Source of the DNA: an uncultured Pelagibacteraceae bacterium
GTDB taxonomy: Bacteria; Pseudomonadota; Alphaproteobacteria; Pelagibacterales; Pelagibacteraceae
Assembly (NCBI GenBank): GCA_902533585.1
Contig: CACAMG010000007.1
Span: 1 to 33,846 of the forward strand
Direction: 5' to 3'
DNA length: 33,846 nucleotides
Part shown: positions 24,112 through 33,846 of the stretch, in pieces
Layout: the number at the start of each line of letters is the position of its first letter
Numbering within the stretch: position 1 is the first letter of the stretch
The notes under the pieces: model-generated
What the model was told of the DNA's origin: nothing
Database searches by the model: none
What the model saw: only the letters and a program-made list of their open reading frames with translations
Program-made: the position numbers and the translations under genes

Positions 24112-25402
24112 TTTTTAAACCACCTAATTCAGATTTTCCTAAATCTATTTTTCCGCCGTGAGACCTAACTATATCAGATGATATTGACAGACCAAGTCCT
24201 ACACTAGATTTAGCATCACTTCTTGCTTTATCTAATTTATAAAATGGCTTAAAAACATTTTCGTATTCAGATCTTGGAATACCAGGGCCATCATCATCTA
24301 ATACTATAATTATATTTTTGTTAAGTTTTTCAATTTTTATTATTAATTTTTTTGCATACTTGCCCGCATTATCGATAAGGTTGTTAATGCATCTTTGTAT
24401 TAAGTTTTTTCTACCATCAAAAAATATTTCTGGAGAGTTTTCTAATATAATATTTGTATTATTATATTTTTTTACAGTTAAACTAATTAACTCAAATAAA
24501 TCAAATTTTTTAGTTTTTTCTTTAGATCCCGAGCTAGCAAATTGAAGATATTCATTAAGCATTTTTTCCATTTCATCAACATCATCTGATAATTTTTTTG
24601 AGATTTCTTTATCTTTAATAAAAGCTAGCTGAAGCTTAATTCTGGTAAGAGGAGTTCTTAAATCATGGCTAATTCCGGATAGCATTTCAGATCTTTGGTT
24701 AAGATGTCTAACTATTCTTTTTCTCATTCTGTCAAATTCAAATCCTGCTTTTCTTATTTCCAAAGCTCCAGAAGGTCTGAATTCTTCAATCTCTTCGCCT
24801 CTACCAAATCTTTCTGATGCTTCCGCTAACTTAATTATTGGCCTCGTTTGATTTTTTAAAAAAATGGTAGCTATAGCTATAATTAATATAGCCGGGAGAG
24901 TAATCCAAAGACCAAATATTCTTACTGAAGAAGTTGTTACTCTTTCGCGAGGTATAAAAAATTGAAAATATCCCTTTTTATATTTAACTTTTAAATCAAT
25001 TAACTCTTTATAAGATGTTGTATCAAACCAATAATCCAAATTTTTTGATTTAAGTTCTCTTCTCAAGGATCTGTCTACGGGACTGAACCATCTTTCTTCT
25101 TTTTTTATAGGTAATATTTTTTCTGTTTCATATTTTATATTAAATTCAAGATGATCTTTAAAAAGAATAAGAACAAAATCTTTATTTGTTTCATCATTAT
25201 CGTAGGCATCAATAAAAGTTTTTATTTCTGAAACTAAAGCTTTAGTCATTCCTTTATTTGTTTTAATCCACAAACTATCAAAGAAAACAACGGAAATAGT
25301 TATTTGCAATAATATTATTGGCAATACAACTATAAGCAAACCTCTATAAAATAGTTGTTTAGGCAAAAGATCTTTTATAAATTTATTCAATCCATAGAAC
25401 AT
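24089..25402 (-). CDS. Membrane sensor histidine kinase, EnvZ-like
   Basis: The 437-residue kinase has a first membrane helix (about 21-42), a periplasmic region (about 43-160), a second helix (about 162-182) and a HAMP linker (RPIIKLAEASERFGRGEE). The dimerisation domain contains the phospho-acceptor His246 in SGISHDLRTPLTRIKLQ. The ATPase domain has an N box (NNLIDNAGKYA, Asn345), a DDDGPGIP lid motif and GLGLSIS (402-408). The SHDLRTPLTR form is of the EnvZ type. It overlaps the response regulator gene by 20 bases, so the two form a cognate pair. The periplasmic domain gives no clue to the signal. Confidence 0.93.
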   Translation of the reverse strand: MFYGLNKFIKDLLPKQLFYRGLLIVVLPIILLQITISVVFFDSLWIKTNKGMTKALVSEIKTFIDAYDNDETNKDFVLILFKDHLEFNIKYETEKILPIKKEERWFSPVDRSLRRELKSKNLDYWFDTTSYKELIDLKVKYKKGYFQFFIPRERVTTSSVRIFGLWITLPAILIIAIATIFLKNQTRPIIKLAEASERFGRGEEIEEFRPSGALEIRKAGFEFDRMRKRIVRHLNQRSEMLSGISHDLRTPLTRIKLQLAFIKDKEISKKLSDDVDEMEKMLNEYLQFASSGSKEKTKKFDLFELISLTVKKYNNTNIILENSPEIFFDGRKNLIQRCINNLIDNAGKYAKKLIIKIEKLNKNIIIVLDDDGPGIPRSEYENVFKPFYKLDKARSDAKSSVGLGLSISSDIVRSHGGKIDLGKSELGGLKIKISLPF

Positions 25403-26060
25403 AACCCTCTCCTCTTATTGTTTGTAGATATTTTGGATTTTTTGGATCTTTTTCAATTTTTTTTCTCAATCTTGTAATTATGACATCTATAGATCTTTCT
25501 TTTTCTAGCTTTATAATTTTTCCTATTTCATCTCTAGAAAATGTCTGTCCAGGTGAATTTATCATTTTTTCCAATATCATTTTTTCTGTATTATTAATTT
25601 TAAATTCTTTATTATTTTTTATAATAAAAAGTTTATTTAAATCTATTTTAACATTTCCGAATTCAATTATTCTTTTTGTATTTTTAATAGATGTTTTATC
25701 TAATATATTCTTAATTCTTAAAATTAGTTCTTTTGGCTCGAAAGGCTTAGGTAAATAATCATCTCCTCCTGTTTCTAGACCCAAGACTCTTTCCGAAGCC
25801 TCACCCTTTGCTGTTAAAAATATAATTGGAGTATTTAATATACTTTTATTTTCTTGTGTAAATTCCAGGCCACTTTTTCCAGGCATCATTATATCTAATA
25901 CAATTAGATCAAATTTTATAAAATTAATTTTTTCTTTAGCATCCTCAGCACTTTTTGCAGTAGTAACTAAATAGTTATTTTCATTTAAATATTTTTTAAC
26001 TAAACTTCTTATTCCATCATCATCATCAACTACTAGTATATGTGCAATAAATTTATTCAT
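25383..26060 (-). CDS. OmpR-family response regulator, PetR-like
   Basis: The 225-residue regulator has a receiver domain with the acidic cluster VDDDDG (11-16), phospho-acceptor Asp56 in VLDIMMPGKSG, and Lys85 in FLTAKGE. A winged-helix domain follows (about 130-225, with SIDVIITRLRKKIEKDP and TIRGEGYVL). This is a complete two-domain DNA-binding regulator. The order MarR-type gene, OmpR-type gene, next to ilvE matches the alphaproteobacterial petP-petR arrangement, where PetR is needed for cytochrome bc1 expression in Rhodobacter. That link is by gene order only. It overlaps the marR-type gene by 8 bases and the kinase by 20. Confidence 0.93.
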   Translation of the reverse strand: MNKFIAHILVVDDDDGIRSLVKKYLNENNYLVTTAKSAEDAKEKINFIKFDLIVLDIMMPGKSGLEFTQENKSILNTPIIFLTAKGEASERVLGLETGGDDYLPKPFEPKELILRIKNILDKTSIKNTKRIIEFGNVKIDLNKLFIIKNNKEFKINNTEKMILEKMINSPGQTFSRDEIGKIIKLEKERSIDVIITRLRKKIEKDPKNPKYLQTIRGEGYVLWIE

Positions 26061-26490
26061 TAATTATTTTTTTTAAAATATTATTAAAATATAAAACTTC
26101 TTTTGAACTTGATTTTAAAAAAGCTTTATGTATTCTTTTTTTTTGTATTGAAAAAATTTCATCAAATATTTTTAAACCTTTCTCGCTTAGATAGACATGC
26201 TTAAGTCTAGTATCTTTTTCACCTTTTTTGAATTTAATTGCATTTAATTTCATTAAATCTTTTAAAACACGATTAAGGCTTTGTTTTGTTATTTTTAGTT
26301 TTTTTAATAGTTCAGAAATAGTGATTCCTTCATACAATGATAATAAATGAATTACCTTATGATGAGCTATTCCCAAAGAGTAACTATCAAGTATTTTTTT
26401 CGCATCTGAAAAAGTTTCACGGTAGGTTATGAATATTTTTTCAATGAATTCTTTCAATTGATCATCTTTAAGATAAAGTAATTCTTTCAT
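26053..26490 (-). CDS. MarR-family transcriptional regulator, PetP-like
   Basis: The 145-residue protein has the MarR winged-helix plan: a helical N-terminus, the recognition region ITISELLKKLKITKQSLNRVLKDL, then the wing GEKDTRLKHVYLSEKGLKIFDE. The DxR pattern in the wing is typical of the family. It heads a three-gene unit with the response regulator and kinase, overlapping the regulator by 8 bases. Divergence from ilvE across 63 bases puts its own likely operator in that gap. Effector and targets are unknown; homologues at this place are called PetP. Confidence 0.88.
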   Translation of the reverse strand: MKELLYLKDDQLKEFIEKIFITYRETFSDAKKILDSYSLGIAHHKVIHLLSLYEGITISELLKKLKITKQSLNRVLKDLMKLNAIKFKKGEKDTRLKHVYLSEKGLKIFDEIFSIQKKRIHKAFLKSSSKEVLYFNNILKKIINE

Positions 26491-26505
26491 AATGGGTAAG
26501 TTATA

Positions 26506-26534
26506 TTGACATATTATATATAGAAAGATATTTT
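26506..26534 (+). promoter_or_regulatory. Predicted ilvE promoter
   Basis: TTGACA (26506-26511) and TATTTT (26529-26534) are separated by 17 bases, a perfect -35 with a weaker -10. Transcription would start near 26541, giving a leader of about 13 bases. It overlaps the predicted divergent promoter of the MarR-type gene. Confidence 0.6.
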
Positions 26535-26541
26535 TTTATAA
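26513..26541 (-). promoter_or_regulatory. Predicted promoter of the MarR-type operon
   Basis: On the minus strand TATAAT (26518-26513) is a consensus -10, with a weak TTATAA (26541-26536) 17 bases upstream. A start near 26506 would leave a leader of about 15 bases. It lies over the ilvE promoter, so the MarR-type protein or the regulator could control both from one site. Confidence 0.45.
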
Positions 26542-26553
26542 AAAAAAATCTAA

Positions 26554-27435
26554 ATGATACCCTACGATAAAAGAGAAGGAAAAATTTGGTACAATAATGA
26601 ACTTGTTGATTGGCAAGATGTAAAACTTCATGCTCTTAGTCATGGTTTGCATTATGGTAGCTTTGTATTTGAAGGTTTGCGAGTTTATGACGGTGAAATT
26701 TTTAAATTAGAAGAACACACTGATAGATTTTACTATTCTGCTGAAAGAATGGATATTAAAATTCCATTTTCAAAAGATGAAATTAATAATGCTACAAAAA
26801 AAATTGTTTCTGCACAAAATGTAAAAAATGGGTATGTAAGACCTTTTGCATGGAGAGGAAGCGAAATGATGGCAGTCTCTGCACAAAATACAAAAATTCA
26901 TGTAGCAATTGCCACTTGGGAATGGGGAACATATTTTGATCCAAAACTCAAAACTGAAGGAATTAAATTAAATATTTCTAAATGGAGAAGACCATCTCCA
27001 AATTCTATCCCATGGGATACAAAAGCATCAGGATTATATATGATATGTACGCTTTCAAAACATGAAGCTGAAAGACAGGGATTCACTGATTCTTTAATGT
27101 TAGATCATGAAGGCAATATAGCCGAAGCAACTGGTGCGAATATTTTTTTTAAAGACAAAAATGGAGAATTACACACGCCGATACCTGACTCTTTTTTAGA
27201 TGGTATTACAAGAAGAACTGTAATTGAAATAGCAAAATCGAAAAATATAAAAATTAATGAAAGAAAAATTTCTCCAGATGAACTTACAAATTTTGTTGGA
27301 TGTTTTTTGACGGGTACTGCTGCGGAAGTTACTCCAATTTCACAAATAGCAAAACATAATTATAAAGTATGTGATCTTATTTTAGACCTCTCATCTAGCT
27401 ATGATAAATTAGTGCGTAAAAAAAAAGCAGCCTAA
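26554..27435 (+). CDS. ilvE: Branched-chain amino acid aminotransferase
   Basis: IlvE is a class IV PLP enzyme interconverting Leu, Ile and Val with their 2-keto acids. The 293-residue protein has HGLHYGSFVFEGLRVY (30-45), the conserved YVRPFAWRG, PLP-binding Lys157 in PWDTKASGLYM, and the phosphate-contact segment AEATGANIFF with Glu191. TGTAAEVTPI near the C-terminus completes the cofactor site. Length is close to typical. It stands alone between a divergent regulatory operon and convergent pgsA, whose TAG overlaps its TAA (CTAA). Confidence 0.95.
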   Translation: MIPYDKREGKIWYNNELVDWQDVKLHALSHGLHYGSFVFEGLRVYDGEIFKLEEHTDRFYYSAERMDIKIPFSKDEINNATKKIVSAQNVKNGYVRPFAWRGSEMMAVSAQNTKIHVAIATWEWGTYFDPKLKTEGIKLNISKWRRPSPNSIPWDTKASGLYMICTLSKHEAERQGFTDSLMLDHEGNIAEATGANIFFKDKNGELHTPIPDSFLDGITRRTVIEIAKSKNIKINERKISPDELTNFVGCFLTGTAAEVTPISQIAKHNYKVCDLILDLSSSYDKLVRKKKAA

Positions 27436-28016
27436 TCCTTATTATCCTCAGCTATTGCGTGATCTATTCCTTTTCTCAAGTATTCGTAACCAGTATACAG
27501 AGTGAGAAAAGAAGAAAGCCATAGTAAGATTATACCTATTGTTTGAGCATTGTAATCTTGAAAGTTTATTATTTTATTTCCAGTCTCACCTGTAAGAAGA
27601 ATAGCAATAGAAAACATCTGCAAAAAAGTTTTAGCTTTTGCCAAATTTGACACAGGAAGTTTAATTTTTCCTATAGCTAAAAATTCTCTTAATCCAGAAA
27701 TTAAAATTTCTCTTGTTAATATTATAATTGCCGCAATTACTTCGTAATCTTTAATTGTTCCATTCATCACTAACAAAATCAAAGCAGTTGCAACAATAAT
27801 TTTGTCTGCAATTGGATCCAATAATTCTCCCAATTTTGATTCTTCTTTATACATTCTTGCCAGCAATCCATCCAAAAAATCTGTAAAAGAAGCCACAATA
27901 AATAAAAAGAAAGGAATTAAATCACCATAAAAACCTGGCAAATAAAAAGCAATTACAAATAAAGGAACGATTATAATTCGTCCTATAGTTAGATAATTTG
28001 GTATTTTAAATTTCAT
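27432..28016 (-). CDS. pgsA: CDP-diacylglycerol-glycerol-3-phosphate 3-phosphatidyltransferase
   Basis: PgsA makes phosphatidylglycerophosphate, the precursor of phosphatidylglycerol and cardiolipin. The 194-residue membrane protein carries the full CDP-alcohol phosphotransferase motif D-x2-D-G-x2-A-R-x8-G-x3-D-x3-D, with Asp46, Asp49, Gly50, Ala53, Arg54, Gly63, Asp67 and Asp71. Several hydrophobic helices follow. The opening [14 protein letters not shown] fits PgsA rather than phosphatidylserine or choline enzymes. Its start overlaps the uvrC stop by 4 bases; uvrC-pgsA is a common bacterial pair. Confidence 0.96.
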   Translation of the reverse strand: MKFKIPNYLTIGRIIIVPLFVIAFYLPGFYGDLIPFFLFIVASFTDFLDGLLARMYKEESKLGELLDPIADKIIVATALILLVMNGTIKDYEVIAAIIILTREILISGLREFLAIGKIKLPVSNLAKAKTFLQMFSIAILLTGETGNKIINFQDYNAQTIGIILLWLSSFLTLYTGYEYLRKGIDHAIAEDNKD

Positions 28017-29848
28017 TCGTGGAAAAAATTATATATTTTTTTTGCAACTTTTTCCTCTACCCCTTCTACTGACTTTATTTCATCCAAACTAGCAGATTCA
28101 ACTGCTCGAGCAGAGCCAAAATGGTTTAATAATGACCTTTTTCTCATAGATCCAATGCCTTCTATTTGATCAAGAAGAGATTTGCTAATTGCTTTCTTTC
28201 TTTTAGCTCTATGTGCGCTTATAGCAAATCTATGTGCTTCATCCCTTAATCTTTGTAGAAAGAAGAGAGAAGGGTCATTTTTTAAAAATTTAAAATTTTT
28301 TCCATTATGAAAAAATGTTTCATCGCCTCTATTTCTGAATTTACCTTTTGCTATTGCTATGATTGGGATATCGTGAAGTCCTAGTTCATTCATCGTATCT
28401 CTAGCTATTGAATATTGCCCTTTGCCGCCATCTATTAAAATTAAATCTGGAAAACTAAGAAAATTATCTTTTTCTTGAATTGCTCTTTTAAATCTTCTAT
28501 TTAAAACTTCTTTCATCATTCCATAATCATCTTGTTTATTTCTTTGTATTTTAATATTAAATTTTCTATATCTTTTTTTAATAAAGCCCTCTTCGCCATA
28601 AGCTATTAACGCTCCTACACTGTTAGTTCCTTGTATGTGGCTATTATCATAAACTTCAACTAAATTTATATTTGTTTTTAAATTAAATTTTTTAGAAACT
28701 TCCTCAAATAGCTCTTTGTTATTTTGGCTTTCATAAAGTTTTTTATTCAAACTGTCTTTAGCATTTTTAATCGCTTGTTTAACTACTTTTAGCTTAGACC
28801 CTTTTTTTGCTACTGAAATATTAATATCTTTTTTTTCTTTTTGAGATAGCGTTTTTTCTAGTAGAGATTTCTCTTTAATATCCTCACTCAGTATTATTGA
28901 TTTAGGAACACTTTTATTTTCATAAAATTGAGCCACAAAAGAATTTATTATATTTTCCAAAGTTTCATCTGCATCATGTTTTGGAAAAAAAGCTTGATTA
29001 CCCCAATTTTGTTTAGATCTATAAAAGAATACTTGTATACAGGTTTTTCCAGATTCTTTATAACCAGCAATTACATCAGCCTCAATTAAATTTGCTTCAT
29101 TTATTCTTTGTGAAGACTGAATTATATTTAATGATTTAATTTTATCTCTTAGAATTACTGCTTTTTCAAAGTCCAATTCTTCGCTGGCTTTTTCCATTTG
29201 TTCAGAAAGATTTTTTTGGATTTTTCGAGATTTTCCAGATACAAATTTTATTGCATCTTCAACAGTTGCTTTATATTCATTTTCATCGATGTATCCAACA
29301 CATGGTCCAGAACATCTTTTTATTTGATACAATATGCAAGGCCTAGTACGATTTTTAAAAACAGTATCATCACAAACTCTCAATTGAAAAATTTTTTGTA
29401 TCATTTTTATTGTCCAATTAGCCGAACCTGCAGATGCAAATGGACCAAAATAAAAACCATCCTTATCTTTTTTGCCCCTATGTTTTGTGAGTTGAGGCCA
29501 TTTATTTTTGTTTCCTATGTAAATAAAAGGAAATGATTTATCATCTTTAAGCAAAATATTAAATTTTGGTTTAAATTTTTTTATTAAATTAGCTTCCAAA
29601 AGCAGAGCTTCACTTTCATTGGACGTAGTTGTGATTTCAATTTTGTGAGTTTGTGATAGCATTCTTTCAGTTCTTATTATGTGATTTTTTTCTGAAACGT
29701 AACTTTTCAATCTATTAAGTAAGTTTTTGGCCTTGCCAACATACAGGACATCACTTTTGTGGTTTATCATTTTATATACACCAGGACTCTTAGGTGCTAG
29801 CTGAAGTTCTTTTTTAACTACTTTTTTACCAAGATCAGAGCTTTTCAT
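28013..29848 (-). CDS. uvrC: Excinuclease ABC subunit C
   Basis: UvrC makes both incisions in nucleotide excision repair after UvrB has bound damage. From Met at 29848 it has 611 residues: an N-terminal GIY-YIG domain (SPGVYKMI then LYVGKAKNL), a Cys-rich [13 protein letters not shown] region, a UVR helix pair ([20 protein letters not shown]) that contacts UvrB, an RNase H-like domain ([17 protein letters not shown] and [10 protein letters not shown]), and a helix-hairpin-helix end ([20 protein letters not shown]). An upstream in-frame ATG at 29878 would add ten residues and deepen the overlap with folB, so I prefer 29848, which overlaps by 14 bases. Confidence 0.96.
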   Translation of the reverse strand: MKSSDLGKKVVKKELQLAPKSPGVYKMINHKSDVLYVGKAKNLLNRLKSYVSEKNHIIRTERMLSQTHKIEITTTSNESEALLLEANLIKKFKPKFNILLKDDKSFPFIYIGNKNKWPQLTKHRGKKDKDGFYFGPFASAGSANWTIKMIQKIFQLRVCDDTVFKNRTRPCILYQIKRCSGPCVGYIDENEYKATVEDAIKFVSGKSRKIQKNLSEQMEKASEELDFEKAVILRDKIKSLNIIQSSQRINEANLIEADVIAGYKESGKTCIQVFFYRSKQNWGNQAFFPKHDADETLENIINSFVAQFYENKSVPKSIILSEDIKEKSLLEKTLSQKEKKDINISVAKKGSKLKVVKQAIKNAKDSLNKKLYESQNNKELFEEVSKKFNLKTNINLVEVYDNSHIQGTNSVGALIAYGEEGFIKKRYRKFNIKIQRNKQDDYGMMKEVLNRRFKRAIQEKDNFLSFPDLILIDGGKGQYSIARDTMNELGLHDIPIIAIAKGKFRNRGDETFFHNGKNFKFLKNDPSLFFLQRLRDEAHRFAISAHRAKRKKAISKSLLDQIEGIGSMRKRSLLNHFGSARAVESASLDEIKSVEGVEEKVAKKIYNFFHE

Positions 29849-30260
29849 GGCTTCTTTTCTTAGAAATCTGTATACCAACTGATGAGCAGTCTTTCATAAT
29901 CTCTAATTTTTCAATTTGTAAGGTTATTTTATCAATTCTTCTATCTTTGAATAATTCATCAAAAACATCTTCAGCCAATGTTTCAAGAAAATTATAATGT
30001 TTGTTCTTTACTAATTTTTTTATCAATTTTACAATTTTATCATAATTAACTATTGATTTTAGATCTTTATCATTTGTAGGTTTCTTATCTTTATAATTAA
30101 TTTCTAAAGTAAATTTTACCTTTTGAGTCTTATCTTTTTCAAAATCGTAATATCCAAGTTTTAAATCTAATATTAAATCTCTAATTAAAACTTTTTTCTC
30201 GTAATTAAATAAACTTTTATTTTTATCTATTTTAACTACTTTGAGGTTATTTTTTTTCAT
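29835..30260 (-). CDS. folB: Dihydroneopterin aldolase
   Basis: FolB cleaves dihydroneopterin to 6-hydroxymethyl-dihydropterin in folate synthesis. The 141-residue protein has the family core [25 protein letters not shown], where Glu in DFEKD corresponds to the pterin-facing glutamate. [15 protein letters not shown] and [21 protein letters not shown] follow, the latter with the Lys of the C-terminal motif. The first 22 or so residues before the core are an extra Lys-rich segment, and a shorter start is possible. Its ATG overlaps the SDR stop by 4 bases, so a pterin enzyme pair is translated together. Confidence 0.88.
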   Translation of the reverse strand: MKKNNLKVVKIDKNKSLFNYEKKVLIRDLILDLKLGYYDFEKDKTQKVKFTLEINYKDKKPTNDKDLKSIVNYDKIVKLIKKLVKNKHYNFLETLAEDVFDELFKDRRIDKITLQIEKLEIMKDCSSVGIQISKKRSHEKL

Positions 30261-31012
30261 TCTTTTAATCCCGATATATCAGGAGTTTGCCAGTTTAAAC
30301 TTTGACCACTATCTACTGATATTACTTGTCCCGTAATAGATCTATTTCTAATAAAAAAGTCAACTGCTTCACAAATTTGTGATACATCAACTTGTCGTTT
30401 TAAAGGTGTTGCCAGATATTGTTTTCTAAAGTGTTTTTCAGACTGTCTTTTATTTTTTAAAGTAGGACCAGGAGCTATTCCATTTACTCTTATATTTGGT
30501 GCAAGGCTCATAGCGCTTGTTTTAGTAAGAGTATAAAGTCCAGTTTTGCTTATTGTGTATGAAAAAAAATATGGAGTTAATTTAAAAACCCTTTGATCAA
30601 TAATGTTAATTATATTGTTATTTTTTCCCCTTATATTTTTAGCAAATGCTTTTGATAATAGCGCCGGTGTTCTTAAATTTGTTCTTAAATGTTTTCCCCA
30701 GCTATCAGTTGTGAAATTTTTAAGTTTATCATTTTCAAATAATGAAGCATTATTGATTAAGCAATCAAAGTATTTTAATTTAGATTTAGCAAATTTTACT
30801 ATTTTGTTCACATCCATCTCTTTGCTTAGGTCACCCTTTACTAAATAAACTTTTGTTTTATTTTTAGATAATTTTTTTTTTAACTTTTCTGCTTTTGATT
30901 TAGATCTATTGAAATGAATTACAATTTCTTTTCCAGGGCCAGATAATTTTTCTGCAATTGCTGCTCCAATTCTTGTAGCACCACCTGTAATAATTATTTT
31001 ATTTGCTTCCAT
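30257..31012 (-). CDS. Pteridine reductase-like short-chain dehydrogenase (PTR1/FolM type)
   Basis: The 251-residue SDR has the cofactor loop TGGATRIG (9-16) with Arg14, and HFNRS (33-37), which matches the H-x-x-R-S NADPH-phosphate pocket of pteridine reductases. The NNAS motif is at 87-90. The catalytic Tyr152-x3-Lys156 pair is intact, but the usual Ser is replaced by Asp139, exactly 13 residues before Tyr152. This is the Asp-Tyr-Lys arrangement of PTR1 and FolM. It is followed by folB with a 4-base overlap and overlaps uvrB by 19 bases upstream. Dihydropterin or dihydrofolate reduction is therefore the best guess; the substrate is inferred. Confidence 0.82.
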   Translation of the reverse strand: MEANKIIITGGATRIGAAIAEKLSGPGKEIVIHFNRSKSKAEKLKKKLSKNKTKVYLVKGDLSKEMDVNKIVKFAKSKLKYFDCLINNASLFENDKLKNFTTDSWGKHLRTNLRTPALLSKAFAKNIRGKNNNIINIIDQRVFKLTPYFFSYTISKTGLYTLTKTSAMSLAPNIRVNGIAPGPTLKNKRQSEKHFRKQYLATPLKRQVDVSQICEAVDFFIRNRSITGQVISVDSGQSLNWQTPDISGLKE

Positions 31013-33165
31013 TTCTTTTTTCCTTTTTGGGCTCTCGTTCCAGGCATGCCCATAGTTGACCTTCCTTTAGGGTACATTTTGTTATTTTTACTGTATTTTT
31101 TTACTTTGGGATTAAGTGTAATCTCTAGCTCAGAACTTTCAAGTTTTCTGATTTCGTCTCTAATTTTGGCAGCTTCTTCAAATTCTAAGTTACTAGCAGC
31201 CTCTTTCATTTGTTTATTTAAAACTTTAAGGTGTTTTTTAAGATTTCCTCCAATATTCTCTCCAGTTCCAACTTGAACATAATCTTTTTCATAAACACTT
31301 TCCAGAATATCACTTATTTCTTTTTTAATTGTAGTAGCACTAATTTTATTTTTTTTGTTATATTCTAGTTGAATATTTCTTCTTCTTTCAGTTTCTTTAA
31401 TTGCTTTTTTGATGCTTTTTGTTTCTTTATCAGCATACAAGATTACTTTACCATCTAAGTTTCTTGCAGCTCTTCCAATGGTTTGTATTAGCGATGTTTC
31501 GGATCTTAAAAAACCTTCTTTGTCAGCATCCAATATTCCAACTAAAGCACATTCTGGTATATCAAGACCTTCTCTCAATAAGTTGATTCCAACCAAAACA
31601 TCAAAAACACCTAATCTTAAGTCCCTCATAATTTCTATTCTTTCAAGAGTGTCTATATCAGAATGTAAGTATCTAACTTTAATTCCATTTTCATGAAGAT
31701 ATTCTGTTAAATCTTCAGCCATTCTTTTCGTTAAGGTTGTGACTAATACTCTATAATTTTTTTCAACAACTTTTTTACATTCATGCATTAAGTCATCAAC
31801 TTGATGTTTCGCAGGTCTAATTTCTACATCTGGGTCTATCAAACCAGTTGGTCTTATTACTTGATCAATAAATTTTCCTTTTGTTTGTTCAAGCTCCCAC
31901 GGTCCAGGAGTAGCAGAAACAAATACAGTTTGAGTTCTCATCATATCCCATTCTTCAAATTTAAGTGGTCTATTATCCATACAAGATGGAAGTCTAAATC
32001 CATACTCAGCTAATGTACTTTTTCTTGATCTATCACCTTTAAACATCCCATTTAATTGAGGAACGGTCACATGAGATTCATCAACAAATATTAGAGTATT
32101 ATCCGGAAAATATTCAAATAGAGTAGGTGGCGGTTCACCAGGCTTTCTTCCTGATAAAAATCTTGAATAATTTTCAATTCCAGCACAGGAACCAGTAGCC
32201 TCAATCATTTCTAAATCAAATTTAGTTCTTTCTTCTAATCTTTGCGCTTCAAGCAATTTATTTTCTGATTTATGTTTTTTTAAAGTGATTTCTAATTCTT
32301 TCTTAATATTTATTATCGCCTGTTCCACAGTTGGTTTGGGAGTTATATAATGGCTATTTGCATATATTTTTATTAAATTTAATTCTCTAACTTGGTCTCC
32401 TGTTAATGGATCAAATTCTTCAATTTTCTCTAATTTATTTCCAAACAGACTTAATCTCCAAGCTCTATCTTCTAAGTGTGAAGGAAAAATTTCAAGATAT
32501 TCGCCTCTTGCTCTGAATGTTCCTCTGTAAAAATTTTGGTCATTTCTTTTGTATTGAAGAGCAACTAAAGATTTAATTATTTGTTCTCTCTTATAATCAT
32601 AATTTTTCTGCATTGTTAAAGTCATCTTGCTATAAGCTTCAACTGAACCAAGACCATAAATACAAGATACACTGGCAACAATTAAAACATCATCTCTTTC
32701 CAATAGAGATCTTGTGGCTGAGTGTCTCATTCTATCTATCTGCTCATTAATTGATGCTTCTTTTTCAATATAAGTATCTGATCTAGGCACATACGCTTCA
32801 GGCGTATAATAGTCATAATAAGAAACAAAATATTCAACAGCATTATCTGGAAAAAATCCTTTCATCTCACCATATAATTGAGCCGCTAAAGTTTTATTTG
32901 GAGCCAAAATTAAAGCTGGTCTATTTGTTTCTTCAATTACTTTTGCCATTGTAAAAGTTTTTCCAGATCCAGTAACTCCTAAAAGGACTTGATTAAATTC
33001 TCCTTTTTTTGCACTTTGAACTAATTTTTTTATAGCTTCTGGCTGATCTCCGGCTGGTTTAAAATTAGATTTAATTTTAAATTTTTTTCCACCTTCAAGT
33101 TTCCCACTTATTTCAGGATTTTTGCCCTGTATATCTGTAATTAAATCTTGATAAGTATTTTGCAT
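30994..33165 (-). CDS. uvrB: Excinuclease ABC subunit B
   Basis: UvrB is the damage-verifying helicase-like subunit of nucleotide excision repair. The 723-residue protein has Walker A GVTGSGKT (63-70), the damage-clamping beta-hairpin region [20 protein letters not shown], Walker B in LIFVDESH, helicase motif [10 protein letters not shown] and motif [15 protein letters not shown] domain near the C-terminus ([20 protein letters not shown]) contacts UvrC. The last 40 or so residues are a Lys/Gly-rich tail ([14 protein letters not shown]...), seen in other alphaproteobacterial UvrB proteins. It starts the run uvrB-SDR-folB-uvrC-pgsA, so both UvrB and UvrC come from one cluster. Confidence 0.98.
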   Translation of the reverse strand: MQNTYQDLITDIQGKNPEISGKLEGGKKFKIKSNFKPAGDQPEAIKKLVQSAKKGEFNQVLLGVTGSGKTFTMAKVIEETNRPALILAPNKTLAAQLYGEMKGFFPDNAVEYFVSYYDYYTPEAYVPRSDTYIEKEASINEQIDRMRHSATRSLLERDDVLIVASVSCIYGLGSVEAYSKMTLTMQKNYDYKREQIIKSLVALQYKRNDQNFYRGTFRARGEYLEIFPSHLEDRAWRLSLFGNKLEKIEEFDPLTGDQVRELNLIKIYANSHYITPKPTVEQAIINIKKELEITLKKHKSENKLLEAQRLEERTKFDLEMIEATGSCAGIENYSRFLSGRKPGEPPPTLFEYFPDNTLIFVDESHVTVPQLNGMFKGDRSRKSTLAEYGFRLPSCMDNRPLKFEEWDMMRTQTVFVSATPGPWELEQTKGKFIDQVIRPTGLIDPDVEIRPAKHQVDDLMHECKKVVEKNYRVLVTTLTKRMAEDLTEYLHENGIKVRYLHSDIDTLERIEIMRDLRLGVFDVLVGINLLREGLDIPECALVGILDADKEGFLRSETSLIQTIGRAARNLDGKVILYADKETKSIKKAIKETERRRNIQLEYNKKNKISATTIKKEISDILESVYEKDYVQVGTGENIGGNLKKHLKVLNKQMKEAASNLEFEEAAKIRDEIRKLESSELEITLNPKVKKYSKNNKMYPKGRSTMGMPGTRAQKGKKKWKQIK

Positions 33166-33187
33166 ATATTAAACAAAGTATTAAAAT
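33160..33187 (+). promoter_or_regulatory. Possible promoter of the aspartate aminotransferase gene
   Basis: TTGCAT (33160-33165) and TAAAAT (33182-33187) are 16 bases apart. A start near 33194 would leave about 8 bases before the ATG at 33202. The -35 hexamer includes the complement of the divergent uvrB start codon. Confidence 0.4.
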
Positions 33188-33189
33188 AA

Positions 33190-33846
<657 letters not shown>

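Overview
The window is a gene-dense, very A+T-rich stretch of chromosome that looks like the core genome of a SAR11 (Pelagibacterales-type) alphaproteobacterium. The reasons are the base composition, Lys/Asn/Ile-rich proteins, near-absent intergenic DNA, genes that overlap at both 5' and 3' ends, a CcrM-type GANTC adenine methyltransferase, and alphaproteobacterial gene orders (dciA-dsbA-smc beside mutY; petABC; SDR-folB-uvrC-pgsA; marR-response regulator divergent from ilvE). The assignment rests on features read by eye, not on a database match. I see no insertion sequence, prophage, CRISPR array or clearly transferred island.

Layout. 1-4808 (minus): dciA-like, a DsbA-family thioredoxin protein, a short smc, then the F0 genes atpI, atpB, atpE and the start of a b-type subunit. 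4809-6931 (plus): mutY and an unassigned FAD monooxygenase. 6928-9503 (minus): family-4-like uracil-DNA glycosylase, a 44-residue membrane protein, rnhB and ccrM; a GANTC-studded promoter lies before ccrM. 9517-13433 (plus): TPR protein, ispE, tRNA-Gln(UUG) and the CCA-adding enzyme. 13430-15219 (minus): trmL, hemF, greA. 15282-17854 (plus): petA-petB-petC, the whole cytochrome bc1 complex. 17831-23805 (minus): lgt, MidA-family methyltransferase, pgeF, prs, rplY, pth, ychF. 23857-24111 (plus): ubiK. 24089-26490 (minus): MarR regulator, OmpR-type response regulator, sensor kinase. 26554-27435 (plus): ilvE. 27432-33165 (minus): uvrB, pteridine-reductase-like SDR, folB, uvrC, pgsA. 33202-33846 (plus): start of an aspartate aminotransferase.

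How the genes fit together. Several clusters share a theme: respiration and ATP synthesis (F0 genes, bc1, UbiK, HemF), DNA repair and chromosome maintenance (MutY, UDG, RNase HII, UvrB, UvrC, SMC, DciA-like, CcrM), and tRNA handling (tRNA-Gln, CCA-adding enzyme, Pth, TrmL). All five convergent gene pairs overlap at their 3' ends, by 4, 4, 24, 23 and 4 bases. The divergent pairs are separated by 0 to about 60 bases. The longest stretch without a protein gene is the 110-base ispE-cca interval, which holds the tRNA, so no gene-free stretch exceeds 300 bases.

I do not see an obviously new multigene system. The points most worth a second look are the ccrM promoter, whose -35/-10 spacer is built from two inverted GANTC sites; an SMC protein with complete ATPase ends but no visible hinge; the CATATG hexamer that supplies both start codons of dciA and mutY; the tRNA-Gln gene ending 3 bases before the ATG of the CCA-adding enzyme; and the unlisted 44-residue membrane protein coupled to rnhB.
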